Shown here piece after piece: positions 1-11,900 of a DNA stretch of 64,000 nt; the stretch's first letter is position 1, and each line of letters opens with the position of its first letter. This DNA comes from Centroberyx gerrardi (taxonomy: Eukaryota > Chordata > Actinopteri > Beryciformes > Berycidae), in NCBI RefSeq assembly GCF_048128805.1, contig NC_136019.1:16185881-16249880 (forward strand), in the 5' to 3' direction. The notes under the pieces were generated by a model. That model saw only the letters and a list, made by a program, of their open reading frames with translations. It was not told the DNA's origin and did not search any database. The position numbers and the translations under genes were made by a program.

Positions 1-209
1 GCATACGCAAAATAAAGTTGTTTAAACTCCCTAGTAGAAACACTATCCTGCATCTAATCTGAGAACCCTCTGTTGCATTGGGTCAACTGGTATCAGGACT
101 TCGATTATCTTTGTGTTTGACCATCAGTATTTTCAGCTAAATCAGAAGGAAAAGGCTGTATTCTGCGTTCATGCCTCTTCCATCCTCCTGTTTTTTGTTT
201 CCCCTGCAG

Positions 210-364
210 GTGTCAGCTACAGACCGCCCCACCACTTCCAGCCGTACTCCGCTCCCGCACAGCAGCACCGATTCGTGATGAGGAGCCGACACCCCAGTCG
301 CCACTACGCTCCGTATACCCACCACAGACCCGGCCATCACGCAGACCACAGGCGCTACTACTGA
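210..364 (+). CDS. Last coding exon of an unrecognised gene, His/Arg/Tyr-rich C-terminus
   Basis: A pyrimidine-rich tract ending in CCCCTGCAG (201-209) is a good 3' splice site. The frame opens in phase 2 at 210 and ends at TGA (362-364), giving about 51 residues. The peptide starts VSYRPPHHFQPYSAP, is full of His, Pro, Arg, Ser and Tyr, and ends HADHRRYY. No domain, signal peptide or membrane segment is visible, and the rest of the gene lies left of the window. I do not recognise the protein. The composition (basic, His-rich, Tyr-rich) could suit an RNA-associated or secreted low-complexity tail, but that is a guess. It is convergent with dctn1. Because the frame has biased codons, a clean acceptor and a clean stop, I think the exon is real rather than chance. 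Confidence 0.5.
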
Positions 365-1529
365 GGCGAAGCCCGAGAGTGAAAAATGGTTACCCGATAT
401 CACTGACTTTCTCAAATATGCACGATTATGTCCTCTGATCTGCCAGTGTGGGCAAGTGAAGGTCTTAAGATGGGAAATGTTTTAAACGGTATATATCTTG
501 TTTTCAGGTAAGAAGTCTTTCAAGGGAGGAAAAAGACGGAAGGGCAGGGAAAAGGAAAGTTAGGTTTGTAAGGTCAAATAGAAAGGGATTTGTGAAACAG
601 GGCTTCGATGTTCATGACCCAGTCCCACGTTCAAACATCATCTTCTCTACTTCCCTCACTCCCTGACTGGGTTCTCCGATAGCTGGTCGATTTTACTTGA
701 CTGCCCATAGATCCTCCTTGTACATAATGACTTAATTTATTCTGTGGTTCTTAACTCCTGCTTCTGTTTGGTTCAGCATTGCAGGCTTGTTCTGATTTAC
801 TGGCCCAGTTGTGCTGCATTTGCAGTTCGTTTGTTTTACCTGTTTGACCAGATTCTTTGACTCAAGCAAATTCCACTCTTTGTGTTATCTACTCTTGTCT
901 CTTACCTGATGTACAGTAGTGTTTTATTTCACGATTTATTGCATTGTGTTGTAACAGAACTAGACAGCAGACTTGTAGCCGGCCTGAAGCGCTGCTCCCC
1001 TCAAATTTGATGTTTCACCTAGTGGATGCAGAAATCCTCCACATCTGAAACAGTGGTACGTCTTTTAGTTGTTTGGATTGTCAAATTTTGAATTCATTTT
1101 TTGGCACTAAAAATATTTTTTTTTGTTTTGTTTTATCTTTCATTTGAAAGCATTTCTTGAAGTACTGCTCTTATTTTATTCTGTAAAGCGTTGTGCTGTG
1201 TTCTATTAATTAAAGGGGATGCTAGGGTTTGATTTGTGTGTTGACAAATGTCCTTGAGTTTTCATTTTAAAAGTCACAAACATTAAAGTTGTAACTTCCT
1301 TATCCTCCTGAAGTCTCCTCATGTCAAGACAGAACAAAATAGTGTCAAGTTTGTTCATTTTGGCCTTTAACGCCATTTCCACTGCAACAAAGTGTAATAA
1401 TCTCTCATTTGATATGTACAATTGCATCCCCACATTTTAGTCTGGCATAAATCTTGATGTAAATTCATTCAATAGTGCCAAACTGATGTAAGTTATGAGG
1501 ATAGGGTCTTTTTTAAGGGAAAAAGTATA
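365..1529 (+). other. Presumed 3' UTR of the left-hand gene and spacer to dctn1
   Basis: There is no coding potential here. T-rich sequence continues from the stop codon, and an ATTAAA (1209-1214), the commonest variant poly(A) signal, is a plausible end for the left-hand transcript. The spacer to the converging dctn1 3' end is only a few hundred bases. Confidence 0.3.
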
Positions 1530-1723
1530 CATTAATGTAAAAGTAAAGACAGTTCATAACTTTGAAAGAAAACTTTATTGGCATGTCTTGTTTAACAGTA
1601 CCCAACAGGCATTAGTATGTAAAGACCATTAATGTAAAAGTAAAGACAGTTCATAACTTTGAAAGAAAACTTTATTGGCATGTCTTGTTTAACAGTACCC
1701 AACAGGCATTAGTATGTAAAGAC
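1530..1723. repeat. 97 bp tandem duplication at the dctn1 3' end
   Basis: Two head-to-tail copies, 1530-1626 and 1627-1723, look identical over the full 97 bp by eye. Each carries TTTATT on the plus strand (1574-1579 and 1671-1676), which is AATAAA on the minus strand, so the duplication doubles the probable dctn1 poly(A) signal. Confidence 0.9.
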
Positions 1724-2849
1724 AGTAAAGCAAATGATATTCACTCACACTTAGCCCTCTGGTATAAAAACTGTTATGGCTTTGGAAGTTTGGACACCTT
1801 TTCTCTACTACCACACGTTACAGTAGCTGATTTTTGGAGGCAAGAACTCATTACATGGAGCAAATATCAGATTAACAGGATTTGTTTTTGTATGACGGTA
1901 TCAATCGAGCCAGCATGTAAACAGTACAGATAGATATGACAGAAATTTTCAAGAATAATATTGTAGCGTGTCACTCAAGTGCAGACAAACTTATCCCTAC
2001 CGAACAAACTGTATTAAATAGTATTACATGTATAAGGTCACTGAAAGCTGGGTAGGAATGTGATTAAAATACCAACCTACTGCCCTAAACTGTAGTGAAT
2101 TAATATGTAGTCCAACATATAAATTGCCTCAACATTCCCAAACAACCAAAGCTTCTAGACTTCTAATGTACAGTTGTGAATTGACAATGGACCTTCATAT
2201 TAGATTGTAAACAGGAGTAGGTAATTTCTATCAAGAATTCATTACAGTCAATTGGCTCTGACTCAACTCATGGACAGGCAAAACATTTCATAACTTACAA
2301 ATGACATGGCTTTACATTTCTTAACATTGTTTTTTGACGTAGGGAATTGAATTGGTTGCTGTTATTGTCCGAATTATCTACAATAGAAAAAAATACAAAG
2401 GAAGACAAAAAGCATTGAGAGCTCCAAGTACACCTAACAAAAAAAACTTAGTGCTGGTTTTCCATTTCCCCAAAAAGTTACCAAAGTTGGTGCTTCCACA
2501 AATAAACCGTTTCAGCGTACACTTGACTCCTACCTACATGACATTCAGGTGTCAACTCATTCTGGAAATTTCAAAAACATCCAACATCATTCTGATTATA
2601 CCAATATTCTACTTAATGAGAACACACTGCTGTGTCTCTTTGGCATTAAGTTTAGAACAACTGCAGTTATATAATGTCACAAATGTTGGATAAAATTTCC
2701 TGAGAGAATGTGAAGAGCAATAGGGAAAATGGAGGAGAATGCTAGAAGCCTAGGTGGAAGTTGGAATGAGAAGGAAAAGAAAAAACAAATTGTGCTGCGT
2801 TTTTGTTGACACGCTGTCAATCGTGGACGCCGGCCAGGGGCGTGCCGTC
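1560..2849 (-). other. dctn1: dctn1 3' UTR
   Basis: AT-rich sequence with no coding exon between the dctn1 stop (2852-2850) and the duplicated AATAAA signals. No second conserved feature was recognised in it. Confidence 0.5.
1574..1676 (-). promoter_or_regulatory. Duplicated AATAAA poly(A) signals for dctn1
   Basis: On the minus strand AATAAA occurs at 1676-1671 and again at 1579-1574, once in each copy of the 97 bp duplication. They lie about 1.2 kb downstream of the dctn1 stop codon. They would define a 3' UTR of roughly 1.2-1.3 kb with two alternative ends 97 nt apart. Confidence 0.55.
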
Positions 2850-5800
2850 TTAGGCCATGAGGAGGCGGTGCACCTTCTGCAGCTGCTGCTGCGACAGGAT
2901 GAGGCGGTGGACTTGTTCCTGTCCGCGGGTGCAGGGGATGGCAACACGACCCACAAACACCGTTCCTCCCTGCTTCTCTTCCTTGGCCTAGGAGAACAGC
3001 AGAGTATGGAGGTAAAGATCAATGATTCATCTTTAATGACAGATATGGAAAGTGAAAAAGATTCTAGAAAGCAGGTAGGTACACACTTTAACCTGGCGAA
3101 AAGTACAACTTCTTTGACAAGGGTTGAAATCTTGTGAATAGAAAAGATACACAAACCTTGGTAATGGATCATATGTAATTGGTGTATTACCTTAACAAAG
3201 GAGGAGACTGGGAAGGTGGCGAAGTCAGAGGAGGCCTTTGCTCCTGGCTGATATGACACTACATGTTCAGCTACTTCACCCTGAGAAAAAGAAGAGAAAG
3301 TAGCAAAGGTCAATTTCAATATTTGCAAAATAGCAAGAATTTGCGAAACGGGGAAAGAACTTCGGGAAAACAAAGAAGGGCATTTTACTGGCCTGCTAGT
3401 TCAGAAATTTTTTTTTTTTTACTAGGCTAATGCAACATTTTCCTTACTGGACACAATTTGAGTGGATAAAGACTGCAAATGCAGCACATAAAATCTGAAA
3501 CTAACTGTCCAAATTTGCTGATTGCTAGCTGTAGCACCAGTGGCGTGATAGCAGGGACAAACGCCAGTATGTGATTGGCTGATGATGGACGATGTTGCCC
3601 GAAAGTTCAGCTGCAGACTTAATTTCTCTGGCTGTAGAAAATGAATAGACTTCCGACGCCAGGAAACAGGATGTTGAAGGGGTCGTTACCTTGAGTTTGT
3701 CCAGAGCGTTGCTGAGGCTGTGCAGTCGAGCCGTCTGCTCCAGCAGCTGGGAACTGGCACTGACTGGAAGAAACATGGGAGAGGACAGCAACAACATCAA
3801 CTACTTCATACAGCTGGGAACAGCAGCTGTAGGATCTGTAAAGTCTCTTATTAATGGAACAAGTACATGCACACACACACCTGATGTCTTCCCGGTGATG
3901 TCCACCACTTTAACCTCTGCGCTGAGCTTCAGCAGTGTGGCCAGCATTTGGTCGGTCCTGCGGTAGATGCCGGTGTTGAGTCCCTCTGGAGGCGAGGAGC
4001 CCTCTTTGGCTATTTGTGGCAGTTTGGGGAGGCGGAGTGGAGGCAGGGAGGCCAGCTGGGCTCTCATCTTCTCGGCCTGGAGAGAAAAGATACTCTAGGT
4101 GAGTCTTCCCAGCCTACACAACACCAAAGTGCATGTGGGGAAACCTCAAGCAAAAGTGACAGGATTGAAAGCCAGTGTACCTTGAGCCTGTTGTTCTCGT
4201 TCTTGAGGTGTTTGATGCCGAGTCTCTGGGCCTCCACCTGCTGCCTGAGGAGAGGGGAGTCCACTATCTCCGTCGGCCCTGCCAGGGCTGGAGCCTGACC
4301 TGCTGGAGGGAGGGAGTTGAATTTCATATTAGATCTGACAGACATACAGTCACTATGACTCCATCTGCTGGGTTGTGTCTGAACAACATAATTTTTTTCA
4401 AAACTTTCTCAGACTTTGTTGCAATTCCCAAATTGTCAAGACCTAGAAGTTAAAATAATTTTCTAGATTTTCCATCCCCATGTCTTGTTTCCAATGCAAG
4501 ATGGCACCCAGGTGTATAAAGCAAATGAGGAGGATACATAACCCCCACCTGCATACACACAAAAACACACACTAACTTACCTCCAGCGGTTCCCTGGACG
4601 ATGGAGGCGATTCCAGTGGCAGGCGGGCCTCTGAGGCCCTCGATGGTCGCCTTTGATTGGTTACTGATGCGCTGTTTCAGCTCCGCCTTCTCGGCCTCCA
4701 ACTGGTCGATGTCCGCCTGCAGAGCGTCCATCGTCTCCTCAAACTCCCTGAGGAGGAGAGGAGGGAAAGAGGAGGGTGAGGGAGCAGAGGGAGACAGAAG
4801 GGATGCACATAAGGAAATGGTGTAGAGAGAAACAGAGAGAGTGAGAGACAGTGTTACCCAGAGTGAGAAAATATGCAACAAAACATCGTGAGTAAGGTGA
4901 GAAATATTTCACACCTCAATTGCATACAATCTGCCTACAATGTGCAAATGTGTCAATCTCTTCTCTGTTTACATCTATGTCTATCATTCTTACTTCTCTT
5001 TCTTCTTGAGCAGGGCGAGGGTCTCGTCCAGTTTGGTCTGAATCTTCTCCACCCGCTCATCGGCGTCTTTGGTGGAGGTGTCCAGCTTCTTCTCCAGCAG
5101 GCTCAGACGGACGTTGGCCTCGCTCAACTCCTCTCCCTGGGAGAGAGAGGCGAGAGAGAGAGGGAAGAGTTGGGGAGACGGAAGTAGGGAGAAGAGATAG
5201 GGAGGGAGGGAGGAAGGAAAGAAAGGGGTGGGTGGGTGAGAGGGATGAGGGACAGGTAAAGAGGGGGAGGTTGTGGAGTGGGTTAGAATATAAAAATACA
5301 AGGAATGCACATAACTGCCTCTGCTAAAGTACATATGGATGTACATTGGCTCTATGTGTGTTACCTTGATCTTGAGGGACTTCTTGACCTCTTTGATGAC
5401 CGTCTCTCTGTCTTCCAGTTTGACGCCCAGACCCTCGGCGTCTGTCATCTCTGCCCTGAGGGCGGCTGCTCGCATCTCCACTGGAGGAGTCTGAGGAGAG
5501 GGAGGGATGGAGGGAGAGAGAGGGGATGGAAGGCATGAGCAAGAGACGAGGAGAGGAATGGGGTGAGAGAGATTAAGGGTAGAGATGTGTAAAACAAATT
5601 CCTACTTTTGGATATTTTATCAACTTTTCTCAACAAACTGAATTCATCATGCAGGCCTGGATTATGTGATTCACCAATGTGGAAAAGCTAAGGCATATAA
5701 ATACCTTGCCCTGTGGTTTGTCAGCATCATACTCTCCCTCCTGCATGGCAGTGGCCATCTTGTTCATGGTAATGATGACAGAGCTGCAGGACTGACGCAG

Positions 5801-6780
5801 ACACTCCTGGGCGTTCACACCCTGGGAGCCGTATACCTTGGTGGAGCAAAGACCACAAAGTGTTAGAGAACAAGGAAAAGGAGATCAATTCACTATACAT
5901 TTTTTTAACTGAAAACGTATCCTGACACTGTGAATTCTCCTGATGCAAAGCCCACCCAGCATGCAGGTTACAACAAATATGAATAAATATTTGCAAGTAT
6001 TATTTGGCCAAGGCCTGGTCAGAGTCAGTTTTGTAATGTTGCCAAATGACCATTGTAAAATCCACACCATCTCAAATCTTTAATTTAATCAAAATAGAAA
6101 GGCAGAGAGGGAAGATTTTAGAGCATTCAAGCTAAGTGGGCAATTATTTATGTGTCAAGTATTTGGTTAAACTGTGTAGAAGAGAACATAACCTAAAACT
6201 TTTAATGATTATTTTGTTACTTACAGCCCACTAAGTTACCCCAACATCTTCACTTAAGGCATTATTGCCAATCTACTGCACCATAAAGTTGCCGATGTGT
6301 CATATCGTTTTTTGGACCATGTACATTTTCTGAAGCCATGTGTAATATAAATTACAGATGAGTATCAGGCAAATGCCACATGGCTAATAACAGTCACTCT
6401 ACCTGCTCCACAGCCTTGAAGGTGTTATCCTCTAGTTTGAGAGCGTTGAGCCCCTCCTGTTCAGCCAGCGGAGCCACCATCTGAGCTCCGGCTGCAGCCA
6501 CTTCCTGCAGCACAGCGACCACGCGGGTCAGCTGGCGCCTGCACTCCGTCAGCGTCTCCGCCACCTGCCGTTGGTAAGATGACATGTCAATCAAACATAC
6601 ACTGTAGATCAATCATGCAGGAGATATAGTGACAGTGGTCCCGCCTTCTCAGATTTAACTTGTATTCTATCCCACATCAACCATCACACTGACTCATTTA
6701 TTCACTGCTAACATGCTGTGCTTTGCCTGTGCTTTGGAGGATGCTGATCATTGGACCACAGAGATGTCAATCAAACAGTA

Positions 6781-6816
<36 letters not shown>

Positions 6817-8918
6817 CCCATACCGGTGGTCCAAAATTGAGAGCGGCAGGTACTCCAACTACGTCTGTTCCAGGCATGCGGCGTCGGATCTTCTTACAGA
6901 ACTGTCTGATGTCGGAGCAGGAAGTGTCCAGGTCCTTCAGAAGGACGGCGAGGCCAGAGCTCTCCTGACCCGCCGCCAGGAAGGCCCGCAGACGAGCCAC
7001 CTCCGCTCCCATACAGTCCAGGGCACTCTGGGTAAACTGGAGGTGGGGAGGGGTCAAGTTTGTCAGTTATTCACAAAAATCAGTCAGACTGATATTTAAA
7101 CTGCTTTGATTTCCAGATAAGAGCAGCTCCAAAATGACTGCCATTTGCTATATTCTTATTTATATTATATATTCATATCATATCGCTATGTCTTATCTTA
7201 GATAGAAAAAAAGAGCTACATGTGAGTCAGTAAGTTTCCTGCATGACAGCTATGTACTTTTTCCTTGATAAAACAGACAACTATACAGACTGCATAGAAA
7301 CTAATCTGCTCCTGTTTGCAGTGCAGTTTAGTGATATGTTCAAAAGCCTGATATCTAGGGGAAAAAATGGAAAATCACATGGTTGAGGAAGCTTAAGTAC
7401 CTTGATGTGGTCGGCCAGCTGCACTGTGCAGTCCTCAGTGTGTTCTGACAGATGGATGCTGTATAGTTGCTGGAAGACAGAACAGCAGTTATAGGTGAGA
7501 GTAAACACAGTATTCTATCAAGTCTACACGTTTGTGTTTAAATGGCATTTACTCTTAGTGGATGTAGAATGTGTTCTGGATCCCATGTACATATGAGCGT
7601 ATACATACATATACAAATATGAGTGTACACTGTATGTTTTTATTTGGTAGTGCTTGGTGATATTAGTGAGTGGCTCTACCTGTAAAGCTTAGTCTTGCTG
7701 GTCTTTATGTCAGACAACCAAAGTCCAACAGGCACTGAGACTCATTGAAAGCCATGACATGTTAATTTCCTAATGTATTATATATAATATCTCAATGTGA
7801 CGTATCCAGGTGACTTGAGTTCCTGCCTGTATGCCTGTGTGTGTGATGAATGTGTTTTTAGAAGATAGATAGGACGCTGGCGAGCTCTTTAATGTAAAAC
7901 CCCCTGTTTTGTTTACCTGGTAGTACTTGATGGCCTTGGTCAGGGGCTCCACCTGAACGGTCTCGTCCAGTTGGTCTTTGTGCAGCAGGTCGATGAAATA
8001 ATCCAGAGAGCGCTCGTGGACGCTCATCTCTGAGTACAGAGTGCCCATCCGCTTGAACACCTCCACGCTACAGGAATTCAGAGCCCTAGAAACAAGGCAG
8101 GGAAGAGGGGGAAGAATAGAGAGGCCCATGTTGTTACTGAATTAAGCCTATACATCAATCAGCAGGTAAACAATTTACGTAATCAAAAAGCAATTAGACA
8201 CCAATGAAATGTAACAGAATTTGACACATCCGATTCTCCTGCTACCAATTATCTGATCATTCACCTGACCTTGAGTGAGGATTTACTAGTAAGATTATTA
8301 GATTTGGTTACAGGGAAATATGTATAAGTGATCAATATTAAGATTATTTTTTGTTACCAATTCCACTATAAAGTGAAGGAGCTGAAATTTAAAAGGTTAC
8401 TGTTATATCTTTAAATTCGAAATCCCTGTTTATTAAAAATAGAACTTTAGATCATTAGTTTCTGTCATTTGAGAAAAATGCTTCTGATAAAATCTACTTC
8501 CATTACAGAGATCTAATATCTTCCCATGAGTGAAAAATAAAGACAATCAGGACACTGCTTTTATTGCTGACTAAGTCACACATGGCTCTTGACTCATTCT
8601 CAAAGGTGTCAGATACCAATATCCTATATATCCAATATCCTAGCCTGTTAACGGCCTGATATCTAACACCAGTGTTGGTGAATCCCTATCTTGCGCTCCG
8701 GTCTCACACAGATACACCAGTGATGAAGCTGCTTACTGTTCATATTTGTGCAGGGTGGCCTGTAGCAGGGTGAGGGAGTAGACCAGTCCTGAGGCGAAGC
8801 TGAGCTGTTCTCCTGGAGGTCCTCTCATCCCCGTCGCTTCGACCGGGTTCCCGTTCAGGTCAAACTTCTCCTGGGCCTGCTTGCTGATCAGCTCAGCCTA
8901 AAGGGGAGAGGACACAAG

Positions 8919-8952
<34 letters not shown>

Positions 8953-11900
8953 CAGGTACAAAGACAGATTAAGAACAATAGAAGTAATTCAGATATAGGA
9001 ATCAAGTTTACGTACAGTCATAATTTTTAAAAACACGCATGTACACACTTGCCCACTTCCCTAATCAGTGTTATGGCTTCTTAATTCACACTCACAAAGA
9101 CACAGACACAGCCTCGTACCTTGCAGATGAGCCTGGGGATGAGCAGGAGCACCAGTATACAGTCGTGGTCGCCCCCGTGGCGGAGGAAGGAGTCGGGCAT
9201 GAAGGAGGTGAGGAGGGACACCTGTCTGTTTGCCTGGCCCACCTCCATCTTCCTCAGCTCCATCTCAATGGCCTGGGGACACAGATTGAGATTGTTAGTC
9301 TGTAAGGAAGTAAGAGAATGAAGGCCACCGACCACAATAGCCTTCACAGTGGAAACTACAGCCCTATATAGAGCACATCACTAATGAAAACAAATCATGA
9401 TGATGCCATGTGACAGCTAGGCCTATAGGTGCCACTGGACTGGTAAAATCCTATTCATCCTCATCCCTAGCGTGATGACGCATGCTTGTCTCCTACCTTG
9501 GCGTAGGCTTTGGTCTCTGCAAACTTGATCTTGAAGTCAAAGAGCTCTGCAGGAGGCTGCTGAACCTGCTCAGCGTTGGCATTCTGCTGGTTGGTCAGCT
9601 CTCTGTTGGCCTCCTAATGCACAGAGAAAAGCACAAACACATAAATATATAGACACACACACGCACACACACAGACTCGACAGTGCAGTGAGCACCTTGT
9701 GGTCTCAGGGTGTCTGCAAGTTCCATCGAGTTAAATTTAAAACTTTTTAAGACCTTTAAGTGCCAGTTAGAATGAAACGCAAGATCAATTTCACCAATGA
9801 AAGAAATGTGATAATAAAATGTTAGACCTGTCAGAATATGGGTGCATGTCTGGGCTGATTTCTAAAAGAAAAATAGTGCACCAAGAAACTGAAACATTTC
9901 TAAGACTTCTAAAGCTAAATTTAAGTAAGTTAAAATGCTTCATTTAACTGTATTCAAGACCTTTGAATGCCTTGAGTTTACAGAATATATTTTCAGACAT
10001 TTTAAGACTTTTTCAGGACCTGCACACAGAGCCGTAGCCTCTAGTGCATCCTCCGCTCATGTCCTTGAGTATGTGTGTGCTTCCATCTCTCCACCCACCT
10101 GTAGCCTGCCAGTGAGCTCCCTGTATTTGTTGATGGTCTGCTGGTAGTCGGCCATGGTCTCCTGAGCGGCCTCCACCCTCTTTTGGGCTTCTCTGAGCTT
10201 CACTCCACTCATGTCAGAGTGCTCCCTCAGCTCCATCTCCGTCTCCCTGGCGTTCTCCTGCAGCTCGTCATTCATCTCGTTGATGGCCTCCTATTGGTGG
10301 AGGAAGAAAAGTCAGGGGTCACTGAGATATCGATCAAAGGGAGATGTGTTACTTGCTAAAAAATATCTTCTTCTTTGGCTCTCCTTAACTCGTATTCTAT
10401 TTTGGAAAAATGGAAAAAAAGTCATGTATTCACTTCTGTTCACCTTGAACATACACACACATATATATATATACACACACAGTATATTATATATAAAAAA
10501 AAATTCTGTAAACTTCAGGACTGAATTTGTGTAATTGTCTAAGGAGGACTAACATGCATGTAAGAGCATCATAAAAGTTGCTTTGCTGACCAGATCAGTG
10601 ACGGTCTCTCTCAGCTCTCTGACTTTCTCCTCCAGGTCCAGGTTCCTCTCTGTCAGGGTCTCCACCATCTCCTCTGAGCCCAGAGCAGCATCCACCTGGT
10701 AAACACACACACACACACACACGTACAGTTCAATTATGAGATGACAAAGTAACAAGAACATTGTCCTCTCTGTTCATTTAAATGCTCATACTAAGGAAGA
10801 AAGAAGTAGCTCAACCTAAACCTGTTCTGTCATGAGCTACATTTCAATTTCAACTTCATTTCTTTTAATATCAGGATAGTGCAGTGTCATGAAAGCTGTA
10901 TCATCTCTCATTCAAACGCTCTCCCTCTAACCACTTCAGCCCACTGGTCTCCTTGGGCAGATACCACTCTTTTCTCTCCTGCCTCTCTGACTTTACCTGT
11001 TCTTTCAGTTCATCGATAGTGGCCTCGGCCTGCTTCGTATCCTCCTGCAGTTTCTCCTTCTGGCTCCTCAGGGTCTCCAGCTCAGTGTTCTTCTTCTCCA
11101 TCTGCTTCTGCAGCTTCACGTGCTCCTGTTTCTCCGACGCAGACAGGTCACGCATCCTGAGGAGGGACAGGGGAGTTAAAACACAATTTGTTTTCCACTT
11201 GGTTTCTATCTAGTATGTTCAGAGAAAGATTCAAATCTTCAAAATGACAGCAGAGAGGGTTATTTCTCCATGTGCTTCTTCTCCAAGTATGTCATCACTT
11301 CTCTGTTTCTATTCAAAGTATAAAGTCCTCACATTTAAACATGAACATACCACCTATTTTAAACAGTACACGTCTATTCACAAATGTATATTTCTGAAAT
11401 GTATACTTCAATCAAAAGCCAGAATTAATTTGTCCAGCTCGTTTCCCAAAATATAATCCCTCAAGAAATATTGTTACTTTTTCTGTATGGGACCAACCAG
11501 AAAAAGGCCTCCAGCTCTTTTTAGAGACGACGACATGTGACTGACCTGACCAGCGCCTCTTTCAGCCTGCCGTTCTGCTCCTCCAGCTGTTTGACATGGT
11601 AACTTGAGGCGGCTCCATCTGAGCCTGGAGGAGAGAAAGGGAGTCAGATGTGAGAGAGAGAAGAAGATGAAAAGAGGAACAGAGAAATGATGGGAGGGAA
11701 AGAGAGAGATTTAGGAGCTGTGGGCGTTTATGGAATAGTGCGTAGGATGCACGCGCTGTTCGTTCTCCCCATCTCTCCCCTTACGCACCTTTCTCTTCGA
11801 TCTCATGCTTCAGGATCTCCAGGTCCATGGAGAGCTCCTCCACTTTCTCTTTCAGCGAGTCCACCTCCACCTGCAGCGACTCCACCCGCTCCTCGGCCAT

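Noticed and set aside
4450..4881. 143-codon minus-strand frame
   Set aside because: Only the middle part (4747-4581) is a dctn1 exon. The rest is intron read through.
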